64,000 bases of DNA from Leptolyngbyaceae cyanobacterium C42_A2020_001 (GCA_015272515.1 JACYLN010000015.1:1-64000); one strand, 5' to 3'; numbered from the stretch's first letter, positions 53,786 to 62,051 are shown. A program made the numbers and translations. Notes: generated by a model from the letters alone, not told the origin.

Positions 53786-54220
53786 ATGCGCGATACTCAG
53801 ACTATTAACGTTCTCCTCGTAGAAGACGATGAGGTGGACGTGATGAACGTTAAACGAGCGTTTAAGAAGAATCAAATCAACAACCCGTTACACGTTGCTG
53901 CCAATGGAGTGCAAGCTCTGGAAATGTTGAGAGGAGATGGTTCTGTAACGCCAACCATTCCATCTTCGCGGTGCGTGATTATTTTAGACTTAAATATGCC
54001 TAAGATGGGTGGACTGGAGTTTTTACAGGAATTACGGTCTGACCCGATACTCAGATTTCTTCCAGTGGTGGTGCTCACCACGTCCGATCAGCAAGAAGAC
54101 CGGAGACAGGCGTATGAGTACAATGTCGCAGGCTATTTGATTAAGCCCGTCACCTTTGCTGCATTCTCAAATTTGATTGCTGTACTAAATCAGTACTGGA
54201 TGCTGAATGAAATGCCTTGA
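53786..54220 (+). CDS. Single-domain response regulator (Rcp1-like)
   Basis: 144-residue stand-alone receiver. Asp14/Asp15, phospho-acceptor Asp68 (VIILDLNMPKMGGLEFL), TTSD and LIKPV are all present. The extended loop with PRGDGSVTP-like sequence and the LEFLQELRSD helix place it with the Rcp1 class, which receives phosphate from bacteriophytochromes and related kinases. No phytochrome gene is in the window. It has no output domain. It is tail-to-tail with the CPBP-type gene (2-base gap). Confidence 0.93.
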   Translation: MRDTQTINVLLVEDDEVDVMNVKRAFKKNQINNPLHVAANGVQALEMLRGDGSVTPTIPSSRCVIILDLNMPKMGGLEFLQELRSDPILRFLPVVVLTTSDQQEDRRQAYEYNVAGYLIKPVTFAAFSNLIAVLNQYWMLNEMP

Positions 54221-54222
54221 CT

Positions 54223-54780
54223 CTACGATGATTCAGATGGGTGGGGATCTAGTTTTTCCATGCCACCTAGCGCCATTAACCAGATGACCACCGCCACCCA
54301 ATGGATCAGGGTGATTGCCAGGAGGGAACCAGTCAGAAAATAGGCAACGGTGCAGGCGAGGCCTAGCAAGGCTGCTAAGGTGAGAAATATAGGATTAAAG
54401 AAGGTAGGGTCAGCCGCTTTGTAGAGTGTTTTAGCGTTTAACGGGTGACAGATGACAAACACAATTAAACTGGCGATCGCCCAGATGATCCACCCTGATT
54501 TGAGCACTGTGGGAGCGGGAGAAGGCAGCAATAACACCCGAAAAATTAACTCTTCCACAAAGGAGGGCATCACGAGCAGTTGTACCGACATCCGAGTATA
54601 CCGCCATCCAGAGGCATCCCAGAGTTTAACTTGCAAAAATCCTTGAGAGAAGCCGATGGGTAGTGCGATCGCAGCATAGCCCAATAAAACCCAAAGTGTG
54701 ATGCCCCACTCTCTCAGGTTGGGCAGTTTCATAACGTCTACCATCCGTGCAACCAAGCCTGACACACTGGCATCAACCAT
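54223..54780 (-). CDS. CPBP-type intramembrane protease-like protein at the end of the Nit1 operon
   Basis: 185-residue membrane protein with about five TM helices. The motif PSFVEELIFRVLLLP matches the EExxxR signature of CPBP (Abi/Rce1-like) glutamic intramembrane proteases, and FVICHPLN and LIHWVAVVIW supply the expected His residues. It begins six bases after the upstream Nit1 gene stop, so it is almost certainly co-transcribed. CPBP proteins are not a standard part of Nit1 clusters as far as I know. Its substrate is unknown. Confidence 0.8.
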   Translation of the reverse strand: MVDASVSGLVARMVDVMKLPNLREWGITLWVLLGYAAIALPIGFSQGFLQVKLWDASGWRYTRMSVQLLVMPSFVEELIFRVLLLPSPAPTVLKSGWIIWAIASLIVFVICHPLNAKTLYKAADPTFFNPIFLTLAALLGLACTVAYFLTGSLLAITLIHWVAVVIWLMALGGMEKLDPHPSESS

Positions 54781-54786
54781 CCGGGT

Positions 54787-55074
54787 CTACTCCAAAAACT
54801 GAATAAAGTGAACCACAGGCTGCGGGCCACTTGCATAACGAGCAGCGGTTGCTTCAATTCGAGCGAGTTGTTTCAATGCCATACCACAGGGCATTCCATA
54901 TTTTGCCTCAACTCGATCGCTGGCAATTTGCAGCGCTGTACGCGATCGCTCCAGGAAGTCATTTAAGGAATAATTGCTGTTGGGTGTGAAATAGTCTTTC
55001 ACTACTAACGAAGGAGAATAGCAAACTTCTTGAGTTCCATCCGGCCACTGAATTTTAAAGTTGATTTCAGGCAT
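54787..55074 (-). CDS. MSMEG_0570 family nitrogen-starvation response protein (Nit1 cluster)
   Basis: 95-residue soluble protein: FKIQWPDGTQEVCYSPSLVV near the N terminus, then FLERSRTALQIASDRVEAKYGMPC. This matches the small conserved protein found in Nit1 clusters from mycobacteria to cyanobacteria. Its biochemical role is unknown. The start overlaps the end of the glycosyltransferase gene by 8 bases. Seventh gene of the operon. Confidence 0.88.
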   Translation of the reverse strand: MPEINFKIQWPDGTQEVCYSPSLVVKDYFTPNSNYSLNDFLERSRTALQIASDRVEAKYGMPCGMALKQLARIEATAARYASGPQPVVHFIQFLE

Positions 55075-56263
55075 GGTTTTTTAGGAGGTGCTGATAATGT
55101 TGCAGATGAAGTTGGGCTGAGAGTTTCCAGGTGTAGCTTGGCAGAACGAATTGACTGTTTTGCACCAATGCTTGAGCCAGTTCAGGTTGACAACTCATCC
55201 TCATCGCGGTTGCAATTTCATTGGGAGATTGTGGATCAACAAGTAGTGCCTGGTAAGGTGAGAGGAACTCCGTAAACGGGGGCTGATTGGATGTAATCAC
55301 GGGTAAGCCAGAGGCGATCGCTTCTAACAATACCAAACCCCACCCTTCTTTGAGCGATGGAAACACAAAAGCATCCGCAATTCGGTAAAGTGCGGGTAAT
55401 TCATCGGTAGAAATCACCCCTGGCAAAACCAGAGCCTCACCGATTGGAATAGACAAGCGCTTGACCAGGGCAAAAAATTCATCTCGGTAAGGTTGATAGT
55501 CAAACAAAGTTTCTCCCCCCGCAATCACCAGTTGCGCGTTGGGAAAGTCTTGGTGCACCTGAGCAAAAGCTTGCAGTAAATTCATCGAGTTTTTACGCGG
55601 TTCCACTCCCCCCACGGTTAAAAAAATCGGTGCACCATTCAGGTTCCAGCGCTGCTTCAGTTGAGTTTCAATTCCCGTTGGAACTGGCGAAAACTGTTGC
55701 AGATTTACGCCATTACTTACCCGCGCTGCCTGAAGGCTATACTGCTGCCAGAGTTCGGCTTGCCAGCGATCGCTCACACACAAGCACAAATCCGCCTGCC
55801 GAATCGACCGCTCCTGACACTCTTGCAAATAAATGCTGGTGTATTCTTCAATGTGATGCACCGTGCGAATGAAGTGAGGGATAAAATGTTGCTGCCGCAA
55901 AATCGCTAAGGCATTGGCACTGAGGCAATCTTGCGCGTGATAAATATCGGCATTGGGCGGCTCTTGAATGAGATAATCAACAAACTCCTGAATGCGTTGC
56001 CGAATCAGTGCATCCATGCCAGCAGGGGCGGGTTGGGTGGGAATCAGGCAAATCTGACAAGAAGTTGAATAATCAAATCCTTTGCCATCCTTACTCAATG
56101 CATAAATACAAACCTCATGTCCCAATTTTTGCAGTGCTGTTGCCAATTCCAGCGTATGTACAACGCTGCCCCTCAATTTAGTGGAGTAGGTAAACAACCC
56201 GACTTTCAACGGCGCTTGAGGGTTGGGAGTTAAGCTGAGCGAGGAGGGTAATACACCACTCAT
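55067..56263 (-). CDS. Glycosyltransferase family 4, MSMEG_0565 type (Nit1 cluster)
   Basis: 398-residue GT-B enzyme. The N-terminal KVGLFTYSTKLRGSVVHTLELA is the acceptor domain typical of this Nit1-linked subfamily. The nucleotide-sugar domain has VGGVEPRKNSMNLLQAFA and the GT4 motif PSLKEGWGLVLLEAIASGLP. There is no signal or TM, so it is cytoplasmic. Donor and acceptor are unknown. Its start overlaps the upstream AIR-synthase-like gene by 4 bases, a coupled pair. Confidence 0.92.
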   Translation of the reverse strand: MSGVLPSSLSLTPNPQAPLKVGLFTYSTKLRGSVVHTLELATALQKLGHEVCIYALSKDGKGFDYSTSCQICLIPTQPAPAGMDALIRQRIQEFVDYLIQEPPNADIYHAQDCLSANALAILRQQHFIPHFIRTVHHIEEYTSIYLQECQERSIRQADLCLCVSDRWQAELWQQYSLQAARVSNGVNLQQFSPVPTGIETQLKQRWNLNGAPIFLTVGGVEPRKNSMNLLQAFAQVHQDFPNAQLVIAGGETLFDYQPYRDEFFALVKRLSIPIGEALVLPGVISTDELPALYRIADAFVFPSLKEGWGLVLLEAIASGLPVITSNQPPFTEFLSPYQALLVDPQSPNEIATAMRMSCQPELAQALVQNSQFVLPSYTWKLSAQLHLQHYQHLLKNHA

Positions 56264-57255
56264 AGGTTAGCTGGGGTTGCTACATGGGGTTCCGCAGAAA
56301 AACCCGTTAAGCCTTGCCGAGATAAATCCCAAAATTCAATCAATTCGTTCTGCGATCGCAATCTTAAACAATGGGTTGACTCCACCTCTCCCACCGCTTC
56401 GCAAACCAATCCCCACCGCCGAAAGTGAGCCTGTACCGCCGCAACCTGATCAGAGCGCGCACTCAGCAAAAAACCATAGCTGGGAAAGCTCACCAACCAC
56501 CGCTCTAGCGGCACTTTGGCAGGGCAAGGGATGGCATCTATATCTAGCGTGGCTCCACAACCTGATGTTTCTAGCAACATCAACGTCGTGCCAATAATGC
56601 CACCCATGCTGATATCTTTTCCTGCTTCGCACAAACCTGCTTCTGCCAATTGGGGTAACAGTTCCAGATCGGCTTGTAATCGAGCTGGGTCAGCGGTTGT
56701 TGCTGCATTCCAGAAGGGATAGGTGGGATGTGCCTGCCCCCGAAAGTCGATCGCCACCAGCAAGCGATCGCCCGGTTTCGCTTTGAAGCTACTGAGCAGC
56801 CGAGTGGCACGTCCCATAATTGCTACAGATAAAGCATTGTAGGGACTGTGGCAATTGGTGTGTCCTCCCACTATTGGTACATTGTAAGCAGTGGCAGCCG
56901 CTCTCATACCCGCCAAAATTGGCTCTGTTGCAGTTGTTGATTGACTCCAAAGCGTATCTACTACCGCGATCGCCCGTCCACCCATTGCGGCAATATCACT
57001 GACATTCACCATCACCGCACACCAGCCTGCAAACCAGGGATCTGCCTCCACGAAAGCAGGCAACATGCCTTCAGCGGCAAAGAGCAGATAACCGTCGCGA
57101 TCGGGAATAGCAGCGCAGTCGTCGCCGAGCAAGAGGGGTTGGGGGTTGGGGTGTAGGGTCGGGGGGGTGAGGAGAAAACGGGAGACGGTTTGAATGTCCT
57201 GTTTGTGCAGGATGCTGAGGGAGTGTTTCAGAGTGGCGACCAGGCTGGAGAGCAT
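56260..57255 (-). CDS. nitF: AIR synthase-like (PurM-fold) protein, Sll0787 type (Nit1 cluster)
   Basis: 331-residue PurM/SelD/HypE-fold ATP-using enzyme. The nucleotide region LLLGDDCAAIPDRDGYLLFA and the strand GWCAVMVNVSDIAAMGG are diagnostic. VGGHTNCHSPYNALSVAIMG and EAGKDISMGGIIGTTLMLLE are conserved further on. Residues 30-41 (TPPTLHPNPQPL) are encoded by a GGGGTTGGGGG-type repeat (57133-57168) and look like an in-frame insertion. Function in Nit1 is unestablished; it may activate an intermediate with ATP. It is 4 bases from the GNAT gene. Confidence 0.92.
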   Translation of the reverse strand: MLSSLVATLKHSLSILHKQDIQTVSRFLLTPPTLHPNPQPLLLGDDCAAIPDRDGYLLFAAEGMLPAFVEADPWFAGWCAVMVNVSDIAAMGGRAIAVVDTLWSQSTTATEPILAGMRAAATAYNVPIVGGHTNCHSPYNALSVAIMGRATRLLSSFKAKPGDRLLVAIDFRGQAHPTYPFWNAATTADPARLQADLELLPQLAEAGLCEAGKDISMGGIIGTTLMLLETSGCGATLDIDAIPCPAKVPLERWLVSFPSYGFLLSARSDQVAAVQAHFRRWGLVCEAVGEVESTHCLRLRSQNELIEFWDLSRQGLTGFSAEPHVATPANL

Positions 57256-57259
57256 GAAT

Positions 57260-57778
57260 TTAGGAAGCCTCCTGGCTTTGGAAGGGTAAAACTGGGCGAA
57301 CCTCAGTTCCAGGAGGATAGTGGGCGAGATCGGCTTCCATCAAGTGATGGGGGCGATCGCAAATGGTTAGTTCCTTCAAAGATTGCCAGTGCAGGCGGCG
57401 GAAGAAGCGGACATTTTGCAGTTGCACCGTTGCCAAAAATCGCTGACACCCCCAGGTGTTGGCAGTGGTCACAGCTTTATAAATCAGCCCTTTGCCAATT
57501 TGCCCGACTCGTCGATAGTCTGGGTGAACGCCTAAGCGGCCGCCATACCATAATCCGGGTTGGGATTCGTAAATGCGAACAACGCCGATGATTGTTGGGG
57601 AATGAGGAATCGGGAAGAGGGAAGGGGTGGCGATGATAGGGTAGGCGATCGCGTCAAATTCGTCGTCATCATTGCCTGCAAACACGCCCTGCTCTTCCAC
57701 AAAAATACTGCGACGCAAGGCGAAATAAGCCTGAATTTCCTGAGGTGTAGTGGCGAGATTGAATTGGTACATGGACAT
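57260..57778 (-). CDS. nitE: GNAT acetyltransferase, MSMEG_0567 type (Nit1 cluster)
   Basis: 172-residue GNAT-fold acyl-CoA transferase. LRRSIFVEEQGVFAGNDDDE is the N-terminal signature. The acetyl-CoA pyrophosphate loop is VHPDYRRVGQIGKGLI, and the strand VQLQNVRFFRRLHWQS lies near the end. Residues 51-62 (TPSLFPIPHSPT) interrupt the expected IAYPIIA...IIGVVRIYE strand pair and are encoded by a CCCATTCCCC-type repeat (57593-57628), again an in-frame insertion. In some bacteria this domain is fused to the AIR-synthase domain; here they are separate neighbours. Confidence 0.92.
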   Translation of the reverse strand: MSMYQFNLATTPQEIQAYFALRRSIFVEEQGVFAGNDDDEFDAIAYPIIATPSLFPIPHSPTIIGVVRIYESQPGLWYGGRLGVHPDYRRVGQIGKGLIYKAVTTANTWGCQRFLATVQLQNVRFFRRLHWQSLKELTICDRPHHLMEADLAHYPPGTEVRPVLPFQSQEAS

Positions 57779-57801
57779 TTAGGGAATCAAAAATCTCGTA
57801 G

Positions 57802-57822
57802 GGGTACATCTTGTACGTACCC
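57802..57822. repeat. Palindrome GGGTAC...GTACCC in the GNAT-radical SAM gap
   Basis: The only long gap (64 bases) in the Nit1 operon contains GGGTAC-ATCTTGTAC-GTACCC, part of a GTAGGGGTAC-type cyanobacterial repeat. As RNA it would fold into a hairpin between the two coding regions. Confidence 0.5.
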
Positions 57823-57842
57823 AACAACAATTGAGGGAGAAA

Positions 57843-58925
57843 TTATTCAAATGTTGAAAGCGCCGAACATGCACCACATTTTGCACAGCCTGCTTTAATT
57901 TCAGCAGAGGACATTCCGACTTGGTTCAGTTGCTTACCAATATGCTGATAGAGGGTATACATAAACTCACTATCAGGTGCAGAATGATTCGCCAATGGAG
58001 TGCCCGTAATCGGCACGAATGGTACTACAAACGGATACACTCCCATCTGAATTAAGCGATCGCAGGTTTCCACAATCACCTCCAAACTATCGCCCAACCC
58101 CGCCAGAATATAGGTATTCACCTGCCCCCAGCCAAACACTTTCACGGCTGCTGCAAATGCTTGAAAGTAGTACTCCACGGAAACCTCTGCCTTACCGGGC
58201 ATGATTCGCGTCCGCACTTCAGGGGTCACCGCTTCCAGATGCATCCCCAGACTATCCACCCCTGATTGTTTCAGCCGTTCAAACCAGACAAAATCATCCG
58301 GCGGTTCGCACTGCGCCTGAATTGGCAAGTCAACTGCCAGTTTTACAGCCCTCGCACATTCCGCCAAGTAAGCAGCGCCGCGATCGCTAGTATTCGGTGT
58401 TCCCGTCGTCATCACCATATGCTGCACTCCATCCAAACGCACAGCGGCTTCTGCCACTTCTGCCAGTTGGGCGGGGGTCTTGCGGGCAATGGTGCGATCG
58501 CTGGTTAAAGAATGTTCAATCGCGCAAAACTGACAGGCAGTGGATGGGTCACGATACCGCATACAGGTTTGCATCACCGTGGTTGCCAGTACATCGCGGC
58601 TGTGTAGCAGGGCGATTTTCCAGTAGGGAATGCCATCGGCAGTGGTAAGGCTATAAAACGTGGGCTGCGTTGGGAACGAGATCGGCGCAATCTCTGCACT
58701 ATTCCACTTCAACTGAATTCGTTCAATTTCATCGATTTGAGCCGTGTAGGGAGACTGCTGCGCCGTGCCTGTAAACACTGGAACCATTACAGTTGTGCCA
58801 TCAATGGTGACCGCTTTGTGGTCTGAGGGTCCAGCCCCGCCTTTGCGCCCAGCCACTCCCACATTCGGTTCTATCAACCGCAACCCGTGGGTTTGCAGTT
58901 CTGTGATGAGCCGTTGTTTTTCCAT
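57843..58925 (-). CDS. nitD: Radical SAM protein, MSMEG_0568 type (Nit1 cluster)
   Basis: 360-residue radical SAM enzyme related to biotin synthase/lipoyl synthase-like proteins. The cluster Cys residues are in QTCMRYRDPSTACQFCAIEH, spaced C-X9-C-X2-C instead of the canonical C-X3-C-X2-C. The barrel continues with VMTTGTPNTSDRGAAYLAEC, SLGMHLEAVTPEVRTRIMPG and VNTYILAGLGDSLEVIVETC. A second Cys cluster (GCAKCGACSAL, C-X2-C-X2-C) ends the protein and may hold an auxiliary Fe-S centre. The reaction is unknown; the family is tied to Nit1 nitrilase clusters. Confidence 0.93.
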   Translation of the reverse strand: MEKQRLITELQTHGLRLIEPNVGVAGRKGGAGPSDHKAVTIDGTTVMVPVFTGTAQQSPYTAQIDEIERIQLKWNSAEIAPISFPTQPTFYSLTTADGIPYWKIALLHSRDVLATTVMQTCMRYRDPSTACQFCAIEHSLTSDRTIARKTPAQLAEVAEAAVRLDGVQHMVMTTGTPNTSDRGAAYLAECARAVKLAVDLPIQAQCEPPDDFVWFERLKQSGVDSLGMHLEAVTPEVRTRIMPGKAEVSVEYYFQAFAAAVKVFGWGQVNTYILAGLGDSLEVIVETCDRLIQMGVYPFVVPFVPITGTPLANHSAPDSEFMYTLYQHIGKQLNQVGMSSAEIKAGCAKCGACSALSTFE

Positions 58926-58930
58926 GTTTT

Positions 58931-59926
58931 TTATTGGATAACACTGTCTACGGGTTGCTCAAGTGGTGGCATGAGCGTCACGCGATCGCCTATTTCTGAA
59001 CTTGCCATCACTGTTTGGGCACTGAGATTGGCGTGCAGTTGCAACAATTCCGGGCGAGAATAATGCCCCACCGAATCCATCATGCGTTTGCGTTTTGTGA
59101 TTAAAGAGAAGTCAAGATCGGCGATCGCAATTCCTTCCCCATCCGTAATGGGTGGACACAGGTGAGTCCCTTCTGGGCTAATAATGGCCGTGTTGCACCC
59201 CCCGCTCAATACCCGTTGCAGGGTTTCATCAGGGGTAATTTGCGCCACTTGCTCAGGCGATAGCCAGCCCGTTGCATTCACCACAAAACACCCCGATTCC
59301 AGCGCATGATGCCGAATCGTTACTTCAATTTGGTCAGCAAAGATTTGCCCCACCATCGAACCGGGAAACTGAGAGCAATGAATTTGCTCATGTTGCGCCA
59401 TTAGAGCAAACCGTGCCAGGGGATTGTAATGTTCCCAGCAGGCAAGGCTACCCACCCGCCCCACTGCGGTATCCAGCACTCTTAAGCCAGAACCATCTCC
59501 CTGCCCCCATACCATGCGTTCATGATAAGTGGGTGTAATCTTTCGCCGCTTTAGCAGTAAGCTACCATCCGCATCAAACACAAGCTGCGTGTTGTATAGG
59601 GAACCGCCATCTCGCTCGTTTACCCCCAGAACTACCACCACTCCGTAAGAACGAGCGGCACGACTCACCGCATCGGTTACAGGACCAGGAACCACGACTG
59701 CCTCTTCGTAAAGGCGCATGTGCTCTTTGCCCATTAGCACCGGGGGCTGTATGAACGAAAAATAGGGATAGTAGGGAATAGCCGTTTCGGGAAAAACCAC
59801 CAATTGGGCACCGTCTTTTGCCGCCGTTGCGATCGCTTGCAGCACCTTTTCCGTCGTGCCATCCCGACTAAACAACACCGGACTCAACTGAACAGCAGCC
59901 ACTCGGACTTGTTTGGCGTAGTCCAT
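58931..59926 (-). CDS. nitC: Nitrilase, Nit1/Sll0784 type
   Basis: 331-residue nitrilase converting nitriles (in Nit1C strains probably also cyanide-derived nitriles) to carboxylate plus ammonium. Catalytic Glu47 ([14 protein letters not shown]), Lys129 ([17 protein letters not shown]) and Cys163 ([11 protein letters not shown]) are in place. The CWEHYNPL motif separates nitrilases from amidases of the superfamily. Length is standard; helical filaments are formed by characterised relatives. It lies 2 bases after the first gene of the operon. Confidence 0.95.
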   Translation of the reverse strand: MDYAKQVRVAAVQLSPVLFSRDGTTEKVLQAIATAAKDGAQLVVFPETAIPYYPYFSFIQPPVLMGKEHMRLYEEAVVVPGPVTDAVSRAARSYGVVVVLGVNERDGGSLYNTQLVFDADGSLLLKRRKITPTYHERMVWGQGDGSGLRVLDTAVGRVGSLACWEHYNPLARFALMAQHEQIHCSQFPGSMVGQIFADQIEVTIRHHALESGCFVVNATGWLSPEQVAQITPDETLQRVLSGGCNTAIISPEGTHLCPPITDGEGIAIADLDFSLITKRKRMMDSVGHYSRPELLQLHANLSAQTVMASSEIGDRVTLMPPLEQPVDSVIQ

Positions 59927-59928
59927 CT

Positions 59929-60411
59929 CTAAACCGTCCAGGTATCCAGAATGAATGCGTTATCTTTGCGATGCATCAAGATAATATCCAACACATCTAG
60001 CGGACTGATAGGGCGAATCCCTGGAATCAACGATGGTTCACCATGCCCGTATAACGCCTGTAACGCAAAGCGGCAAGCATATACCTTTCCGCCTTCTGCC
60101 ATAAATTTACTGAGCTGGTCATTAAAGTTTTGATGCCCAGGGAAGGCAGAATCTCCCAGCTTGGGAAAACCGCGCTGTACTCCCAACGTCACACCAGGAC
60201 CGTACAACAACACCGATGTCTCAAACCCTTTTCGTTGTAAACGAGTTGCTTGCAACAAATTAACAAACCCAATAGAGCCTTCAAAGGCAACAGTGTGGAA
60301 AGTCACCAGCGCTTTCTCACCCGGATCGGCTTTCACATCGGGAAACACTTTCTCTTCGTAATCCACAAAGAAGTCGCCAGTTTGGTGCGCGGGAGCGGTC
60401 ACTTCAGGCAT
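59929..60411 (-). CDS. nitB: MSMEG_0572/Sll0783 family protein, first gene of the Nit1 operon
   Basis: 160-residue soluble protein. ATG 60411 is chosen: AGGAG lies nine bases upstream, and the predicted transcription start near 60439 leaves too little room for the longer frame from 60435. Conserved segments are [40 protein letters not shown] and [14 protein letters not shown]. The fold is probably DsrE-like given the size and the strand pattern (inference). The Synechocystis orthologue Sll0783 is strongly induced by nitrogen starvation and needed for polyhydroxybutyrate accumulation (established knowledge); its biochemistry is unknown. Confidence 0.92.
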   Translation of the reverse strand: MPEVTAPAHQTGDFFVDYEEKVFPDVKADPGEKALVTFHTVAFEGSIGFVNLLQATRLQRKGFETSVLLYGPGVTLGVQRGFPKLGDSAFPGHQNFNDQLSKFMAEGGKVYACRFALQALYGHGEPSLIPGIRPISPLDVLDIILMHRKDNAFILDTWTV

Positions 60412-60445
60412 GAAATTTTCTCCTAATCGTTGCAAGATTGCTGTC

Positions 60446-60488
60446 AGATTACGGGCTGGTAAAGACTCAGTTTTGTATCTCCAATTAC
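60446..60488 (-). promoter_or_regulatory. NtcA-activated promoter of the Nit1 operon
   Basis: NtcA box at 60475-60488 (GTAATTGGAGATAC on the minus strand). The -10 box TAATCT (60451-60446) lies 23 bases downstream and the start of transcription is predicted near 60439, giving a leader of about 28 bases. This site also settles the start codon of the first gene. Confidence 0.9.
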
Positions 60489-61020
60489 GAAAACCGTTGA
60501 TCTGGCAATAACGCCAGGCATAAGGATTTTGCTACCCACAATAACTAAAGGCTTACCTGCCCACCTGTTTAAATCGATAGGTGACGGGTAGCTTTGCTCT
60601 ATGTTTCCGTCAGATAGAAACTCCAACACAGTTGAATCGACTTGTACGTAAGCGATAGCCCATTTTAGGGAACTGCCGAATCGGTTTCCCGATTTTGGGG
60701 TTAAGAGCGCAGTTTGACCAGCAATGAGTACTTTTCAAACATCTTCCTAAAGACAGTTCATAAAGAACTTTGAGTAATAAGTAAGGGGCGGAAGCAAAAA
60801 GCATCAAAAAATTAATAAGTTTATAGGGTTAACAATTGATTTATCTCTTTGATGTGTTGCTCTAAAAATATTTTTTATTTAGCCATCATTAATACATTTA
60901 AACTTCTTAAAAAGAAACTTATCTCTTACGACAGATGTGTTGATGTATTGGTCTTTATATTCTTACTTTGATAAGCATTTTTAGCTTACGAAACTAATTG
61001 CTTGCTAGGAGGAAATAGAA
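60489..61020. other. Gene-free spacer upstream of the Nit1 promoter
   Basis: No convincing gene. 60660-60720 holds an imperfect dyad (GGGAA...TTCCC). From 60790 to 61010 the sequence is AT-rich and may contain the promoter of the membrane-protein gene, for example TATTCT at about 60957. A 65-residue minus-strand frame at 60610-60807 lacks protein character. Confidence 0.5.
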
Positions 61021-61670
61021 TGGTGTACGGTGAAGAGCCAAGAGGCAGAGTCGTTGAACGAGTATCGAGCGTTCCCGCAATTGACTATCACGATCGCGTG
61101 CGTTGGGGTCCTGTTCTGGCTGGGTTGTTCGTTGCAATTAGCTCCCAGCTCGTTCTGAGTGGAATTGCAGCAGCGATTGGGCTTACAACCATCGCAGGTT
61201 CTGGTGCTCCCCGCTCCAATGCAGGCGATGTTGGGGCGGCTGTTGGAATTGGAGCAATCATTAGTTTACTGATCTCTTTGTTTCTGGGTGGATGGATTAC
61301 ATCCCGTGCTTGCGGACCCATTAACCGCAGTACTGCGCTTCTAAATGGTGCAATTCTTTGGGCAACCACACTGGCAATTAGCGGTTGGCTACTTTCTAGT
61401 GGGGTGTCTGGTGCATTTGGTGTGGTTGCATCCAACGCTGGCGAATTATTGAATCAAGCTCAACAAAGCGGTGTGACTCCCGGTAATGTCGATCCTAATG
61501 TCACTGCTCAACAAACCCGTGACATTGCTGGAAATGCTGCAAAAGTGGGTTGGTCTTTTGCGTTAGGTTCTCTTCTAGGGCTTATTGCCTCTCTAATTGG
61601 GGCAACTGTTGGCAACAAAACTTCTCGGGGGGATGTTCCCAGAACAGTTGATCAAACCTATTCTTCTTAA
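61021..61670 (+). CDS. Small glycine-rich membrane protein, unknown function
   Basis: 216 residues. ATG 61021 has a perfect AGGAGG site seven bases upstream, so the earlier TTG at 61002 is rejected. A charged N terminus (RVRWGPVLAGLFVAISSQ) leads into about four TM helices rich in Gly/Ala/Ser with glycine-zipper spacing (GAAVGIGAIISLLISLFLGG; LGSLLGLIASLIGATVG) and a polar loop at about 145-180. The C-terminal tail is basic and hydrophilic. Similar YrzE-like proteins occur widely in bacteria without assigned function. Monocistronic, with hairpins at 61713 and 61758 downstream. Confidence 0.8.
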
Positions 61671-61712
61671 GGTCTGTTTAAGTGTTTCGGTGTATGCTTA
61701 ACTCGGTGTTCA

Positions 61713-61800
61713 AGCTATCTTAGGTAGATAGCTCTGAAGGGTTATTTATCACAATTGAAAGTGGTGTAGCGGTTAGTAAAACTTCCTGTTGCACCACTTT
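61713..61800 (+). terminator. Two hairpins after the membrane-protein gene
   Basis: AGCTATCT-N5-AGATAGCT (61713-61733) is a perfect 8-bp stem, and AAAGTGGTG-N25-CACCACTTT (61758-61800) a perfect 9-bp stem ending in Ts. Either could end the transcript; neither has a classic T tract. The spacer from 61801 to 62051 has only low-complexity pyrimidine repeats and a short coding-like remnant on the minus strand at about 61856-61960. Confidence 0.4.
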
Positions 61801-62051
61801 GTCATATTGAAATTGGCTCTGACGGTCTGTTCATGCGCCAGGATAATTTTAGGTTAACTCACTAAGGGCGATCGCAACTTGTTGTTTTTGCCCACCCAGT
61901 AGAATAAACCATTCGTTTGCTCGTTCATCGGTGTAAATTGTGGCATAATCTCTACTTCATAACATCGACAAAGCAATAATAGACACAACACGTACCACCC
62001 ACTCATCCACCCGCTTACTCTTCTACTCCTCCCCACCTCCCTCAACCCCTT

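Noticed and set aside
60610-60807. 65-residue minus-strand frame upstream of the Nit1 promoter
   Set aside because: Mixed composition, no RBS, and its 3' half lies over an imperfect DNA dyad; looks non-coding.
61856-61960. Coding-like stretch on the minus strand (ATIYTDERANEWFILLGGQ)
   Set aside because: Only about 35 codons between stops with no start; possibly a gene remnant but too short to assign.
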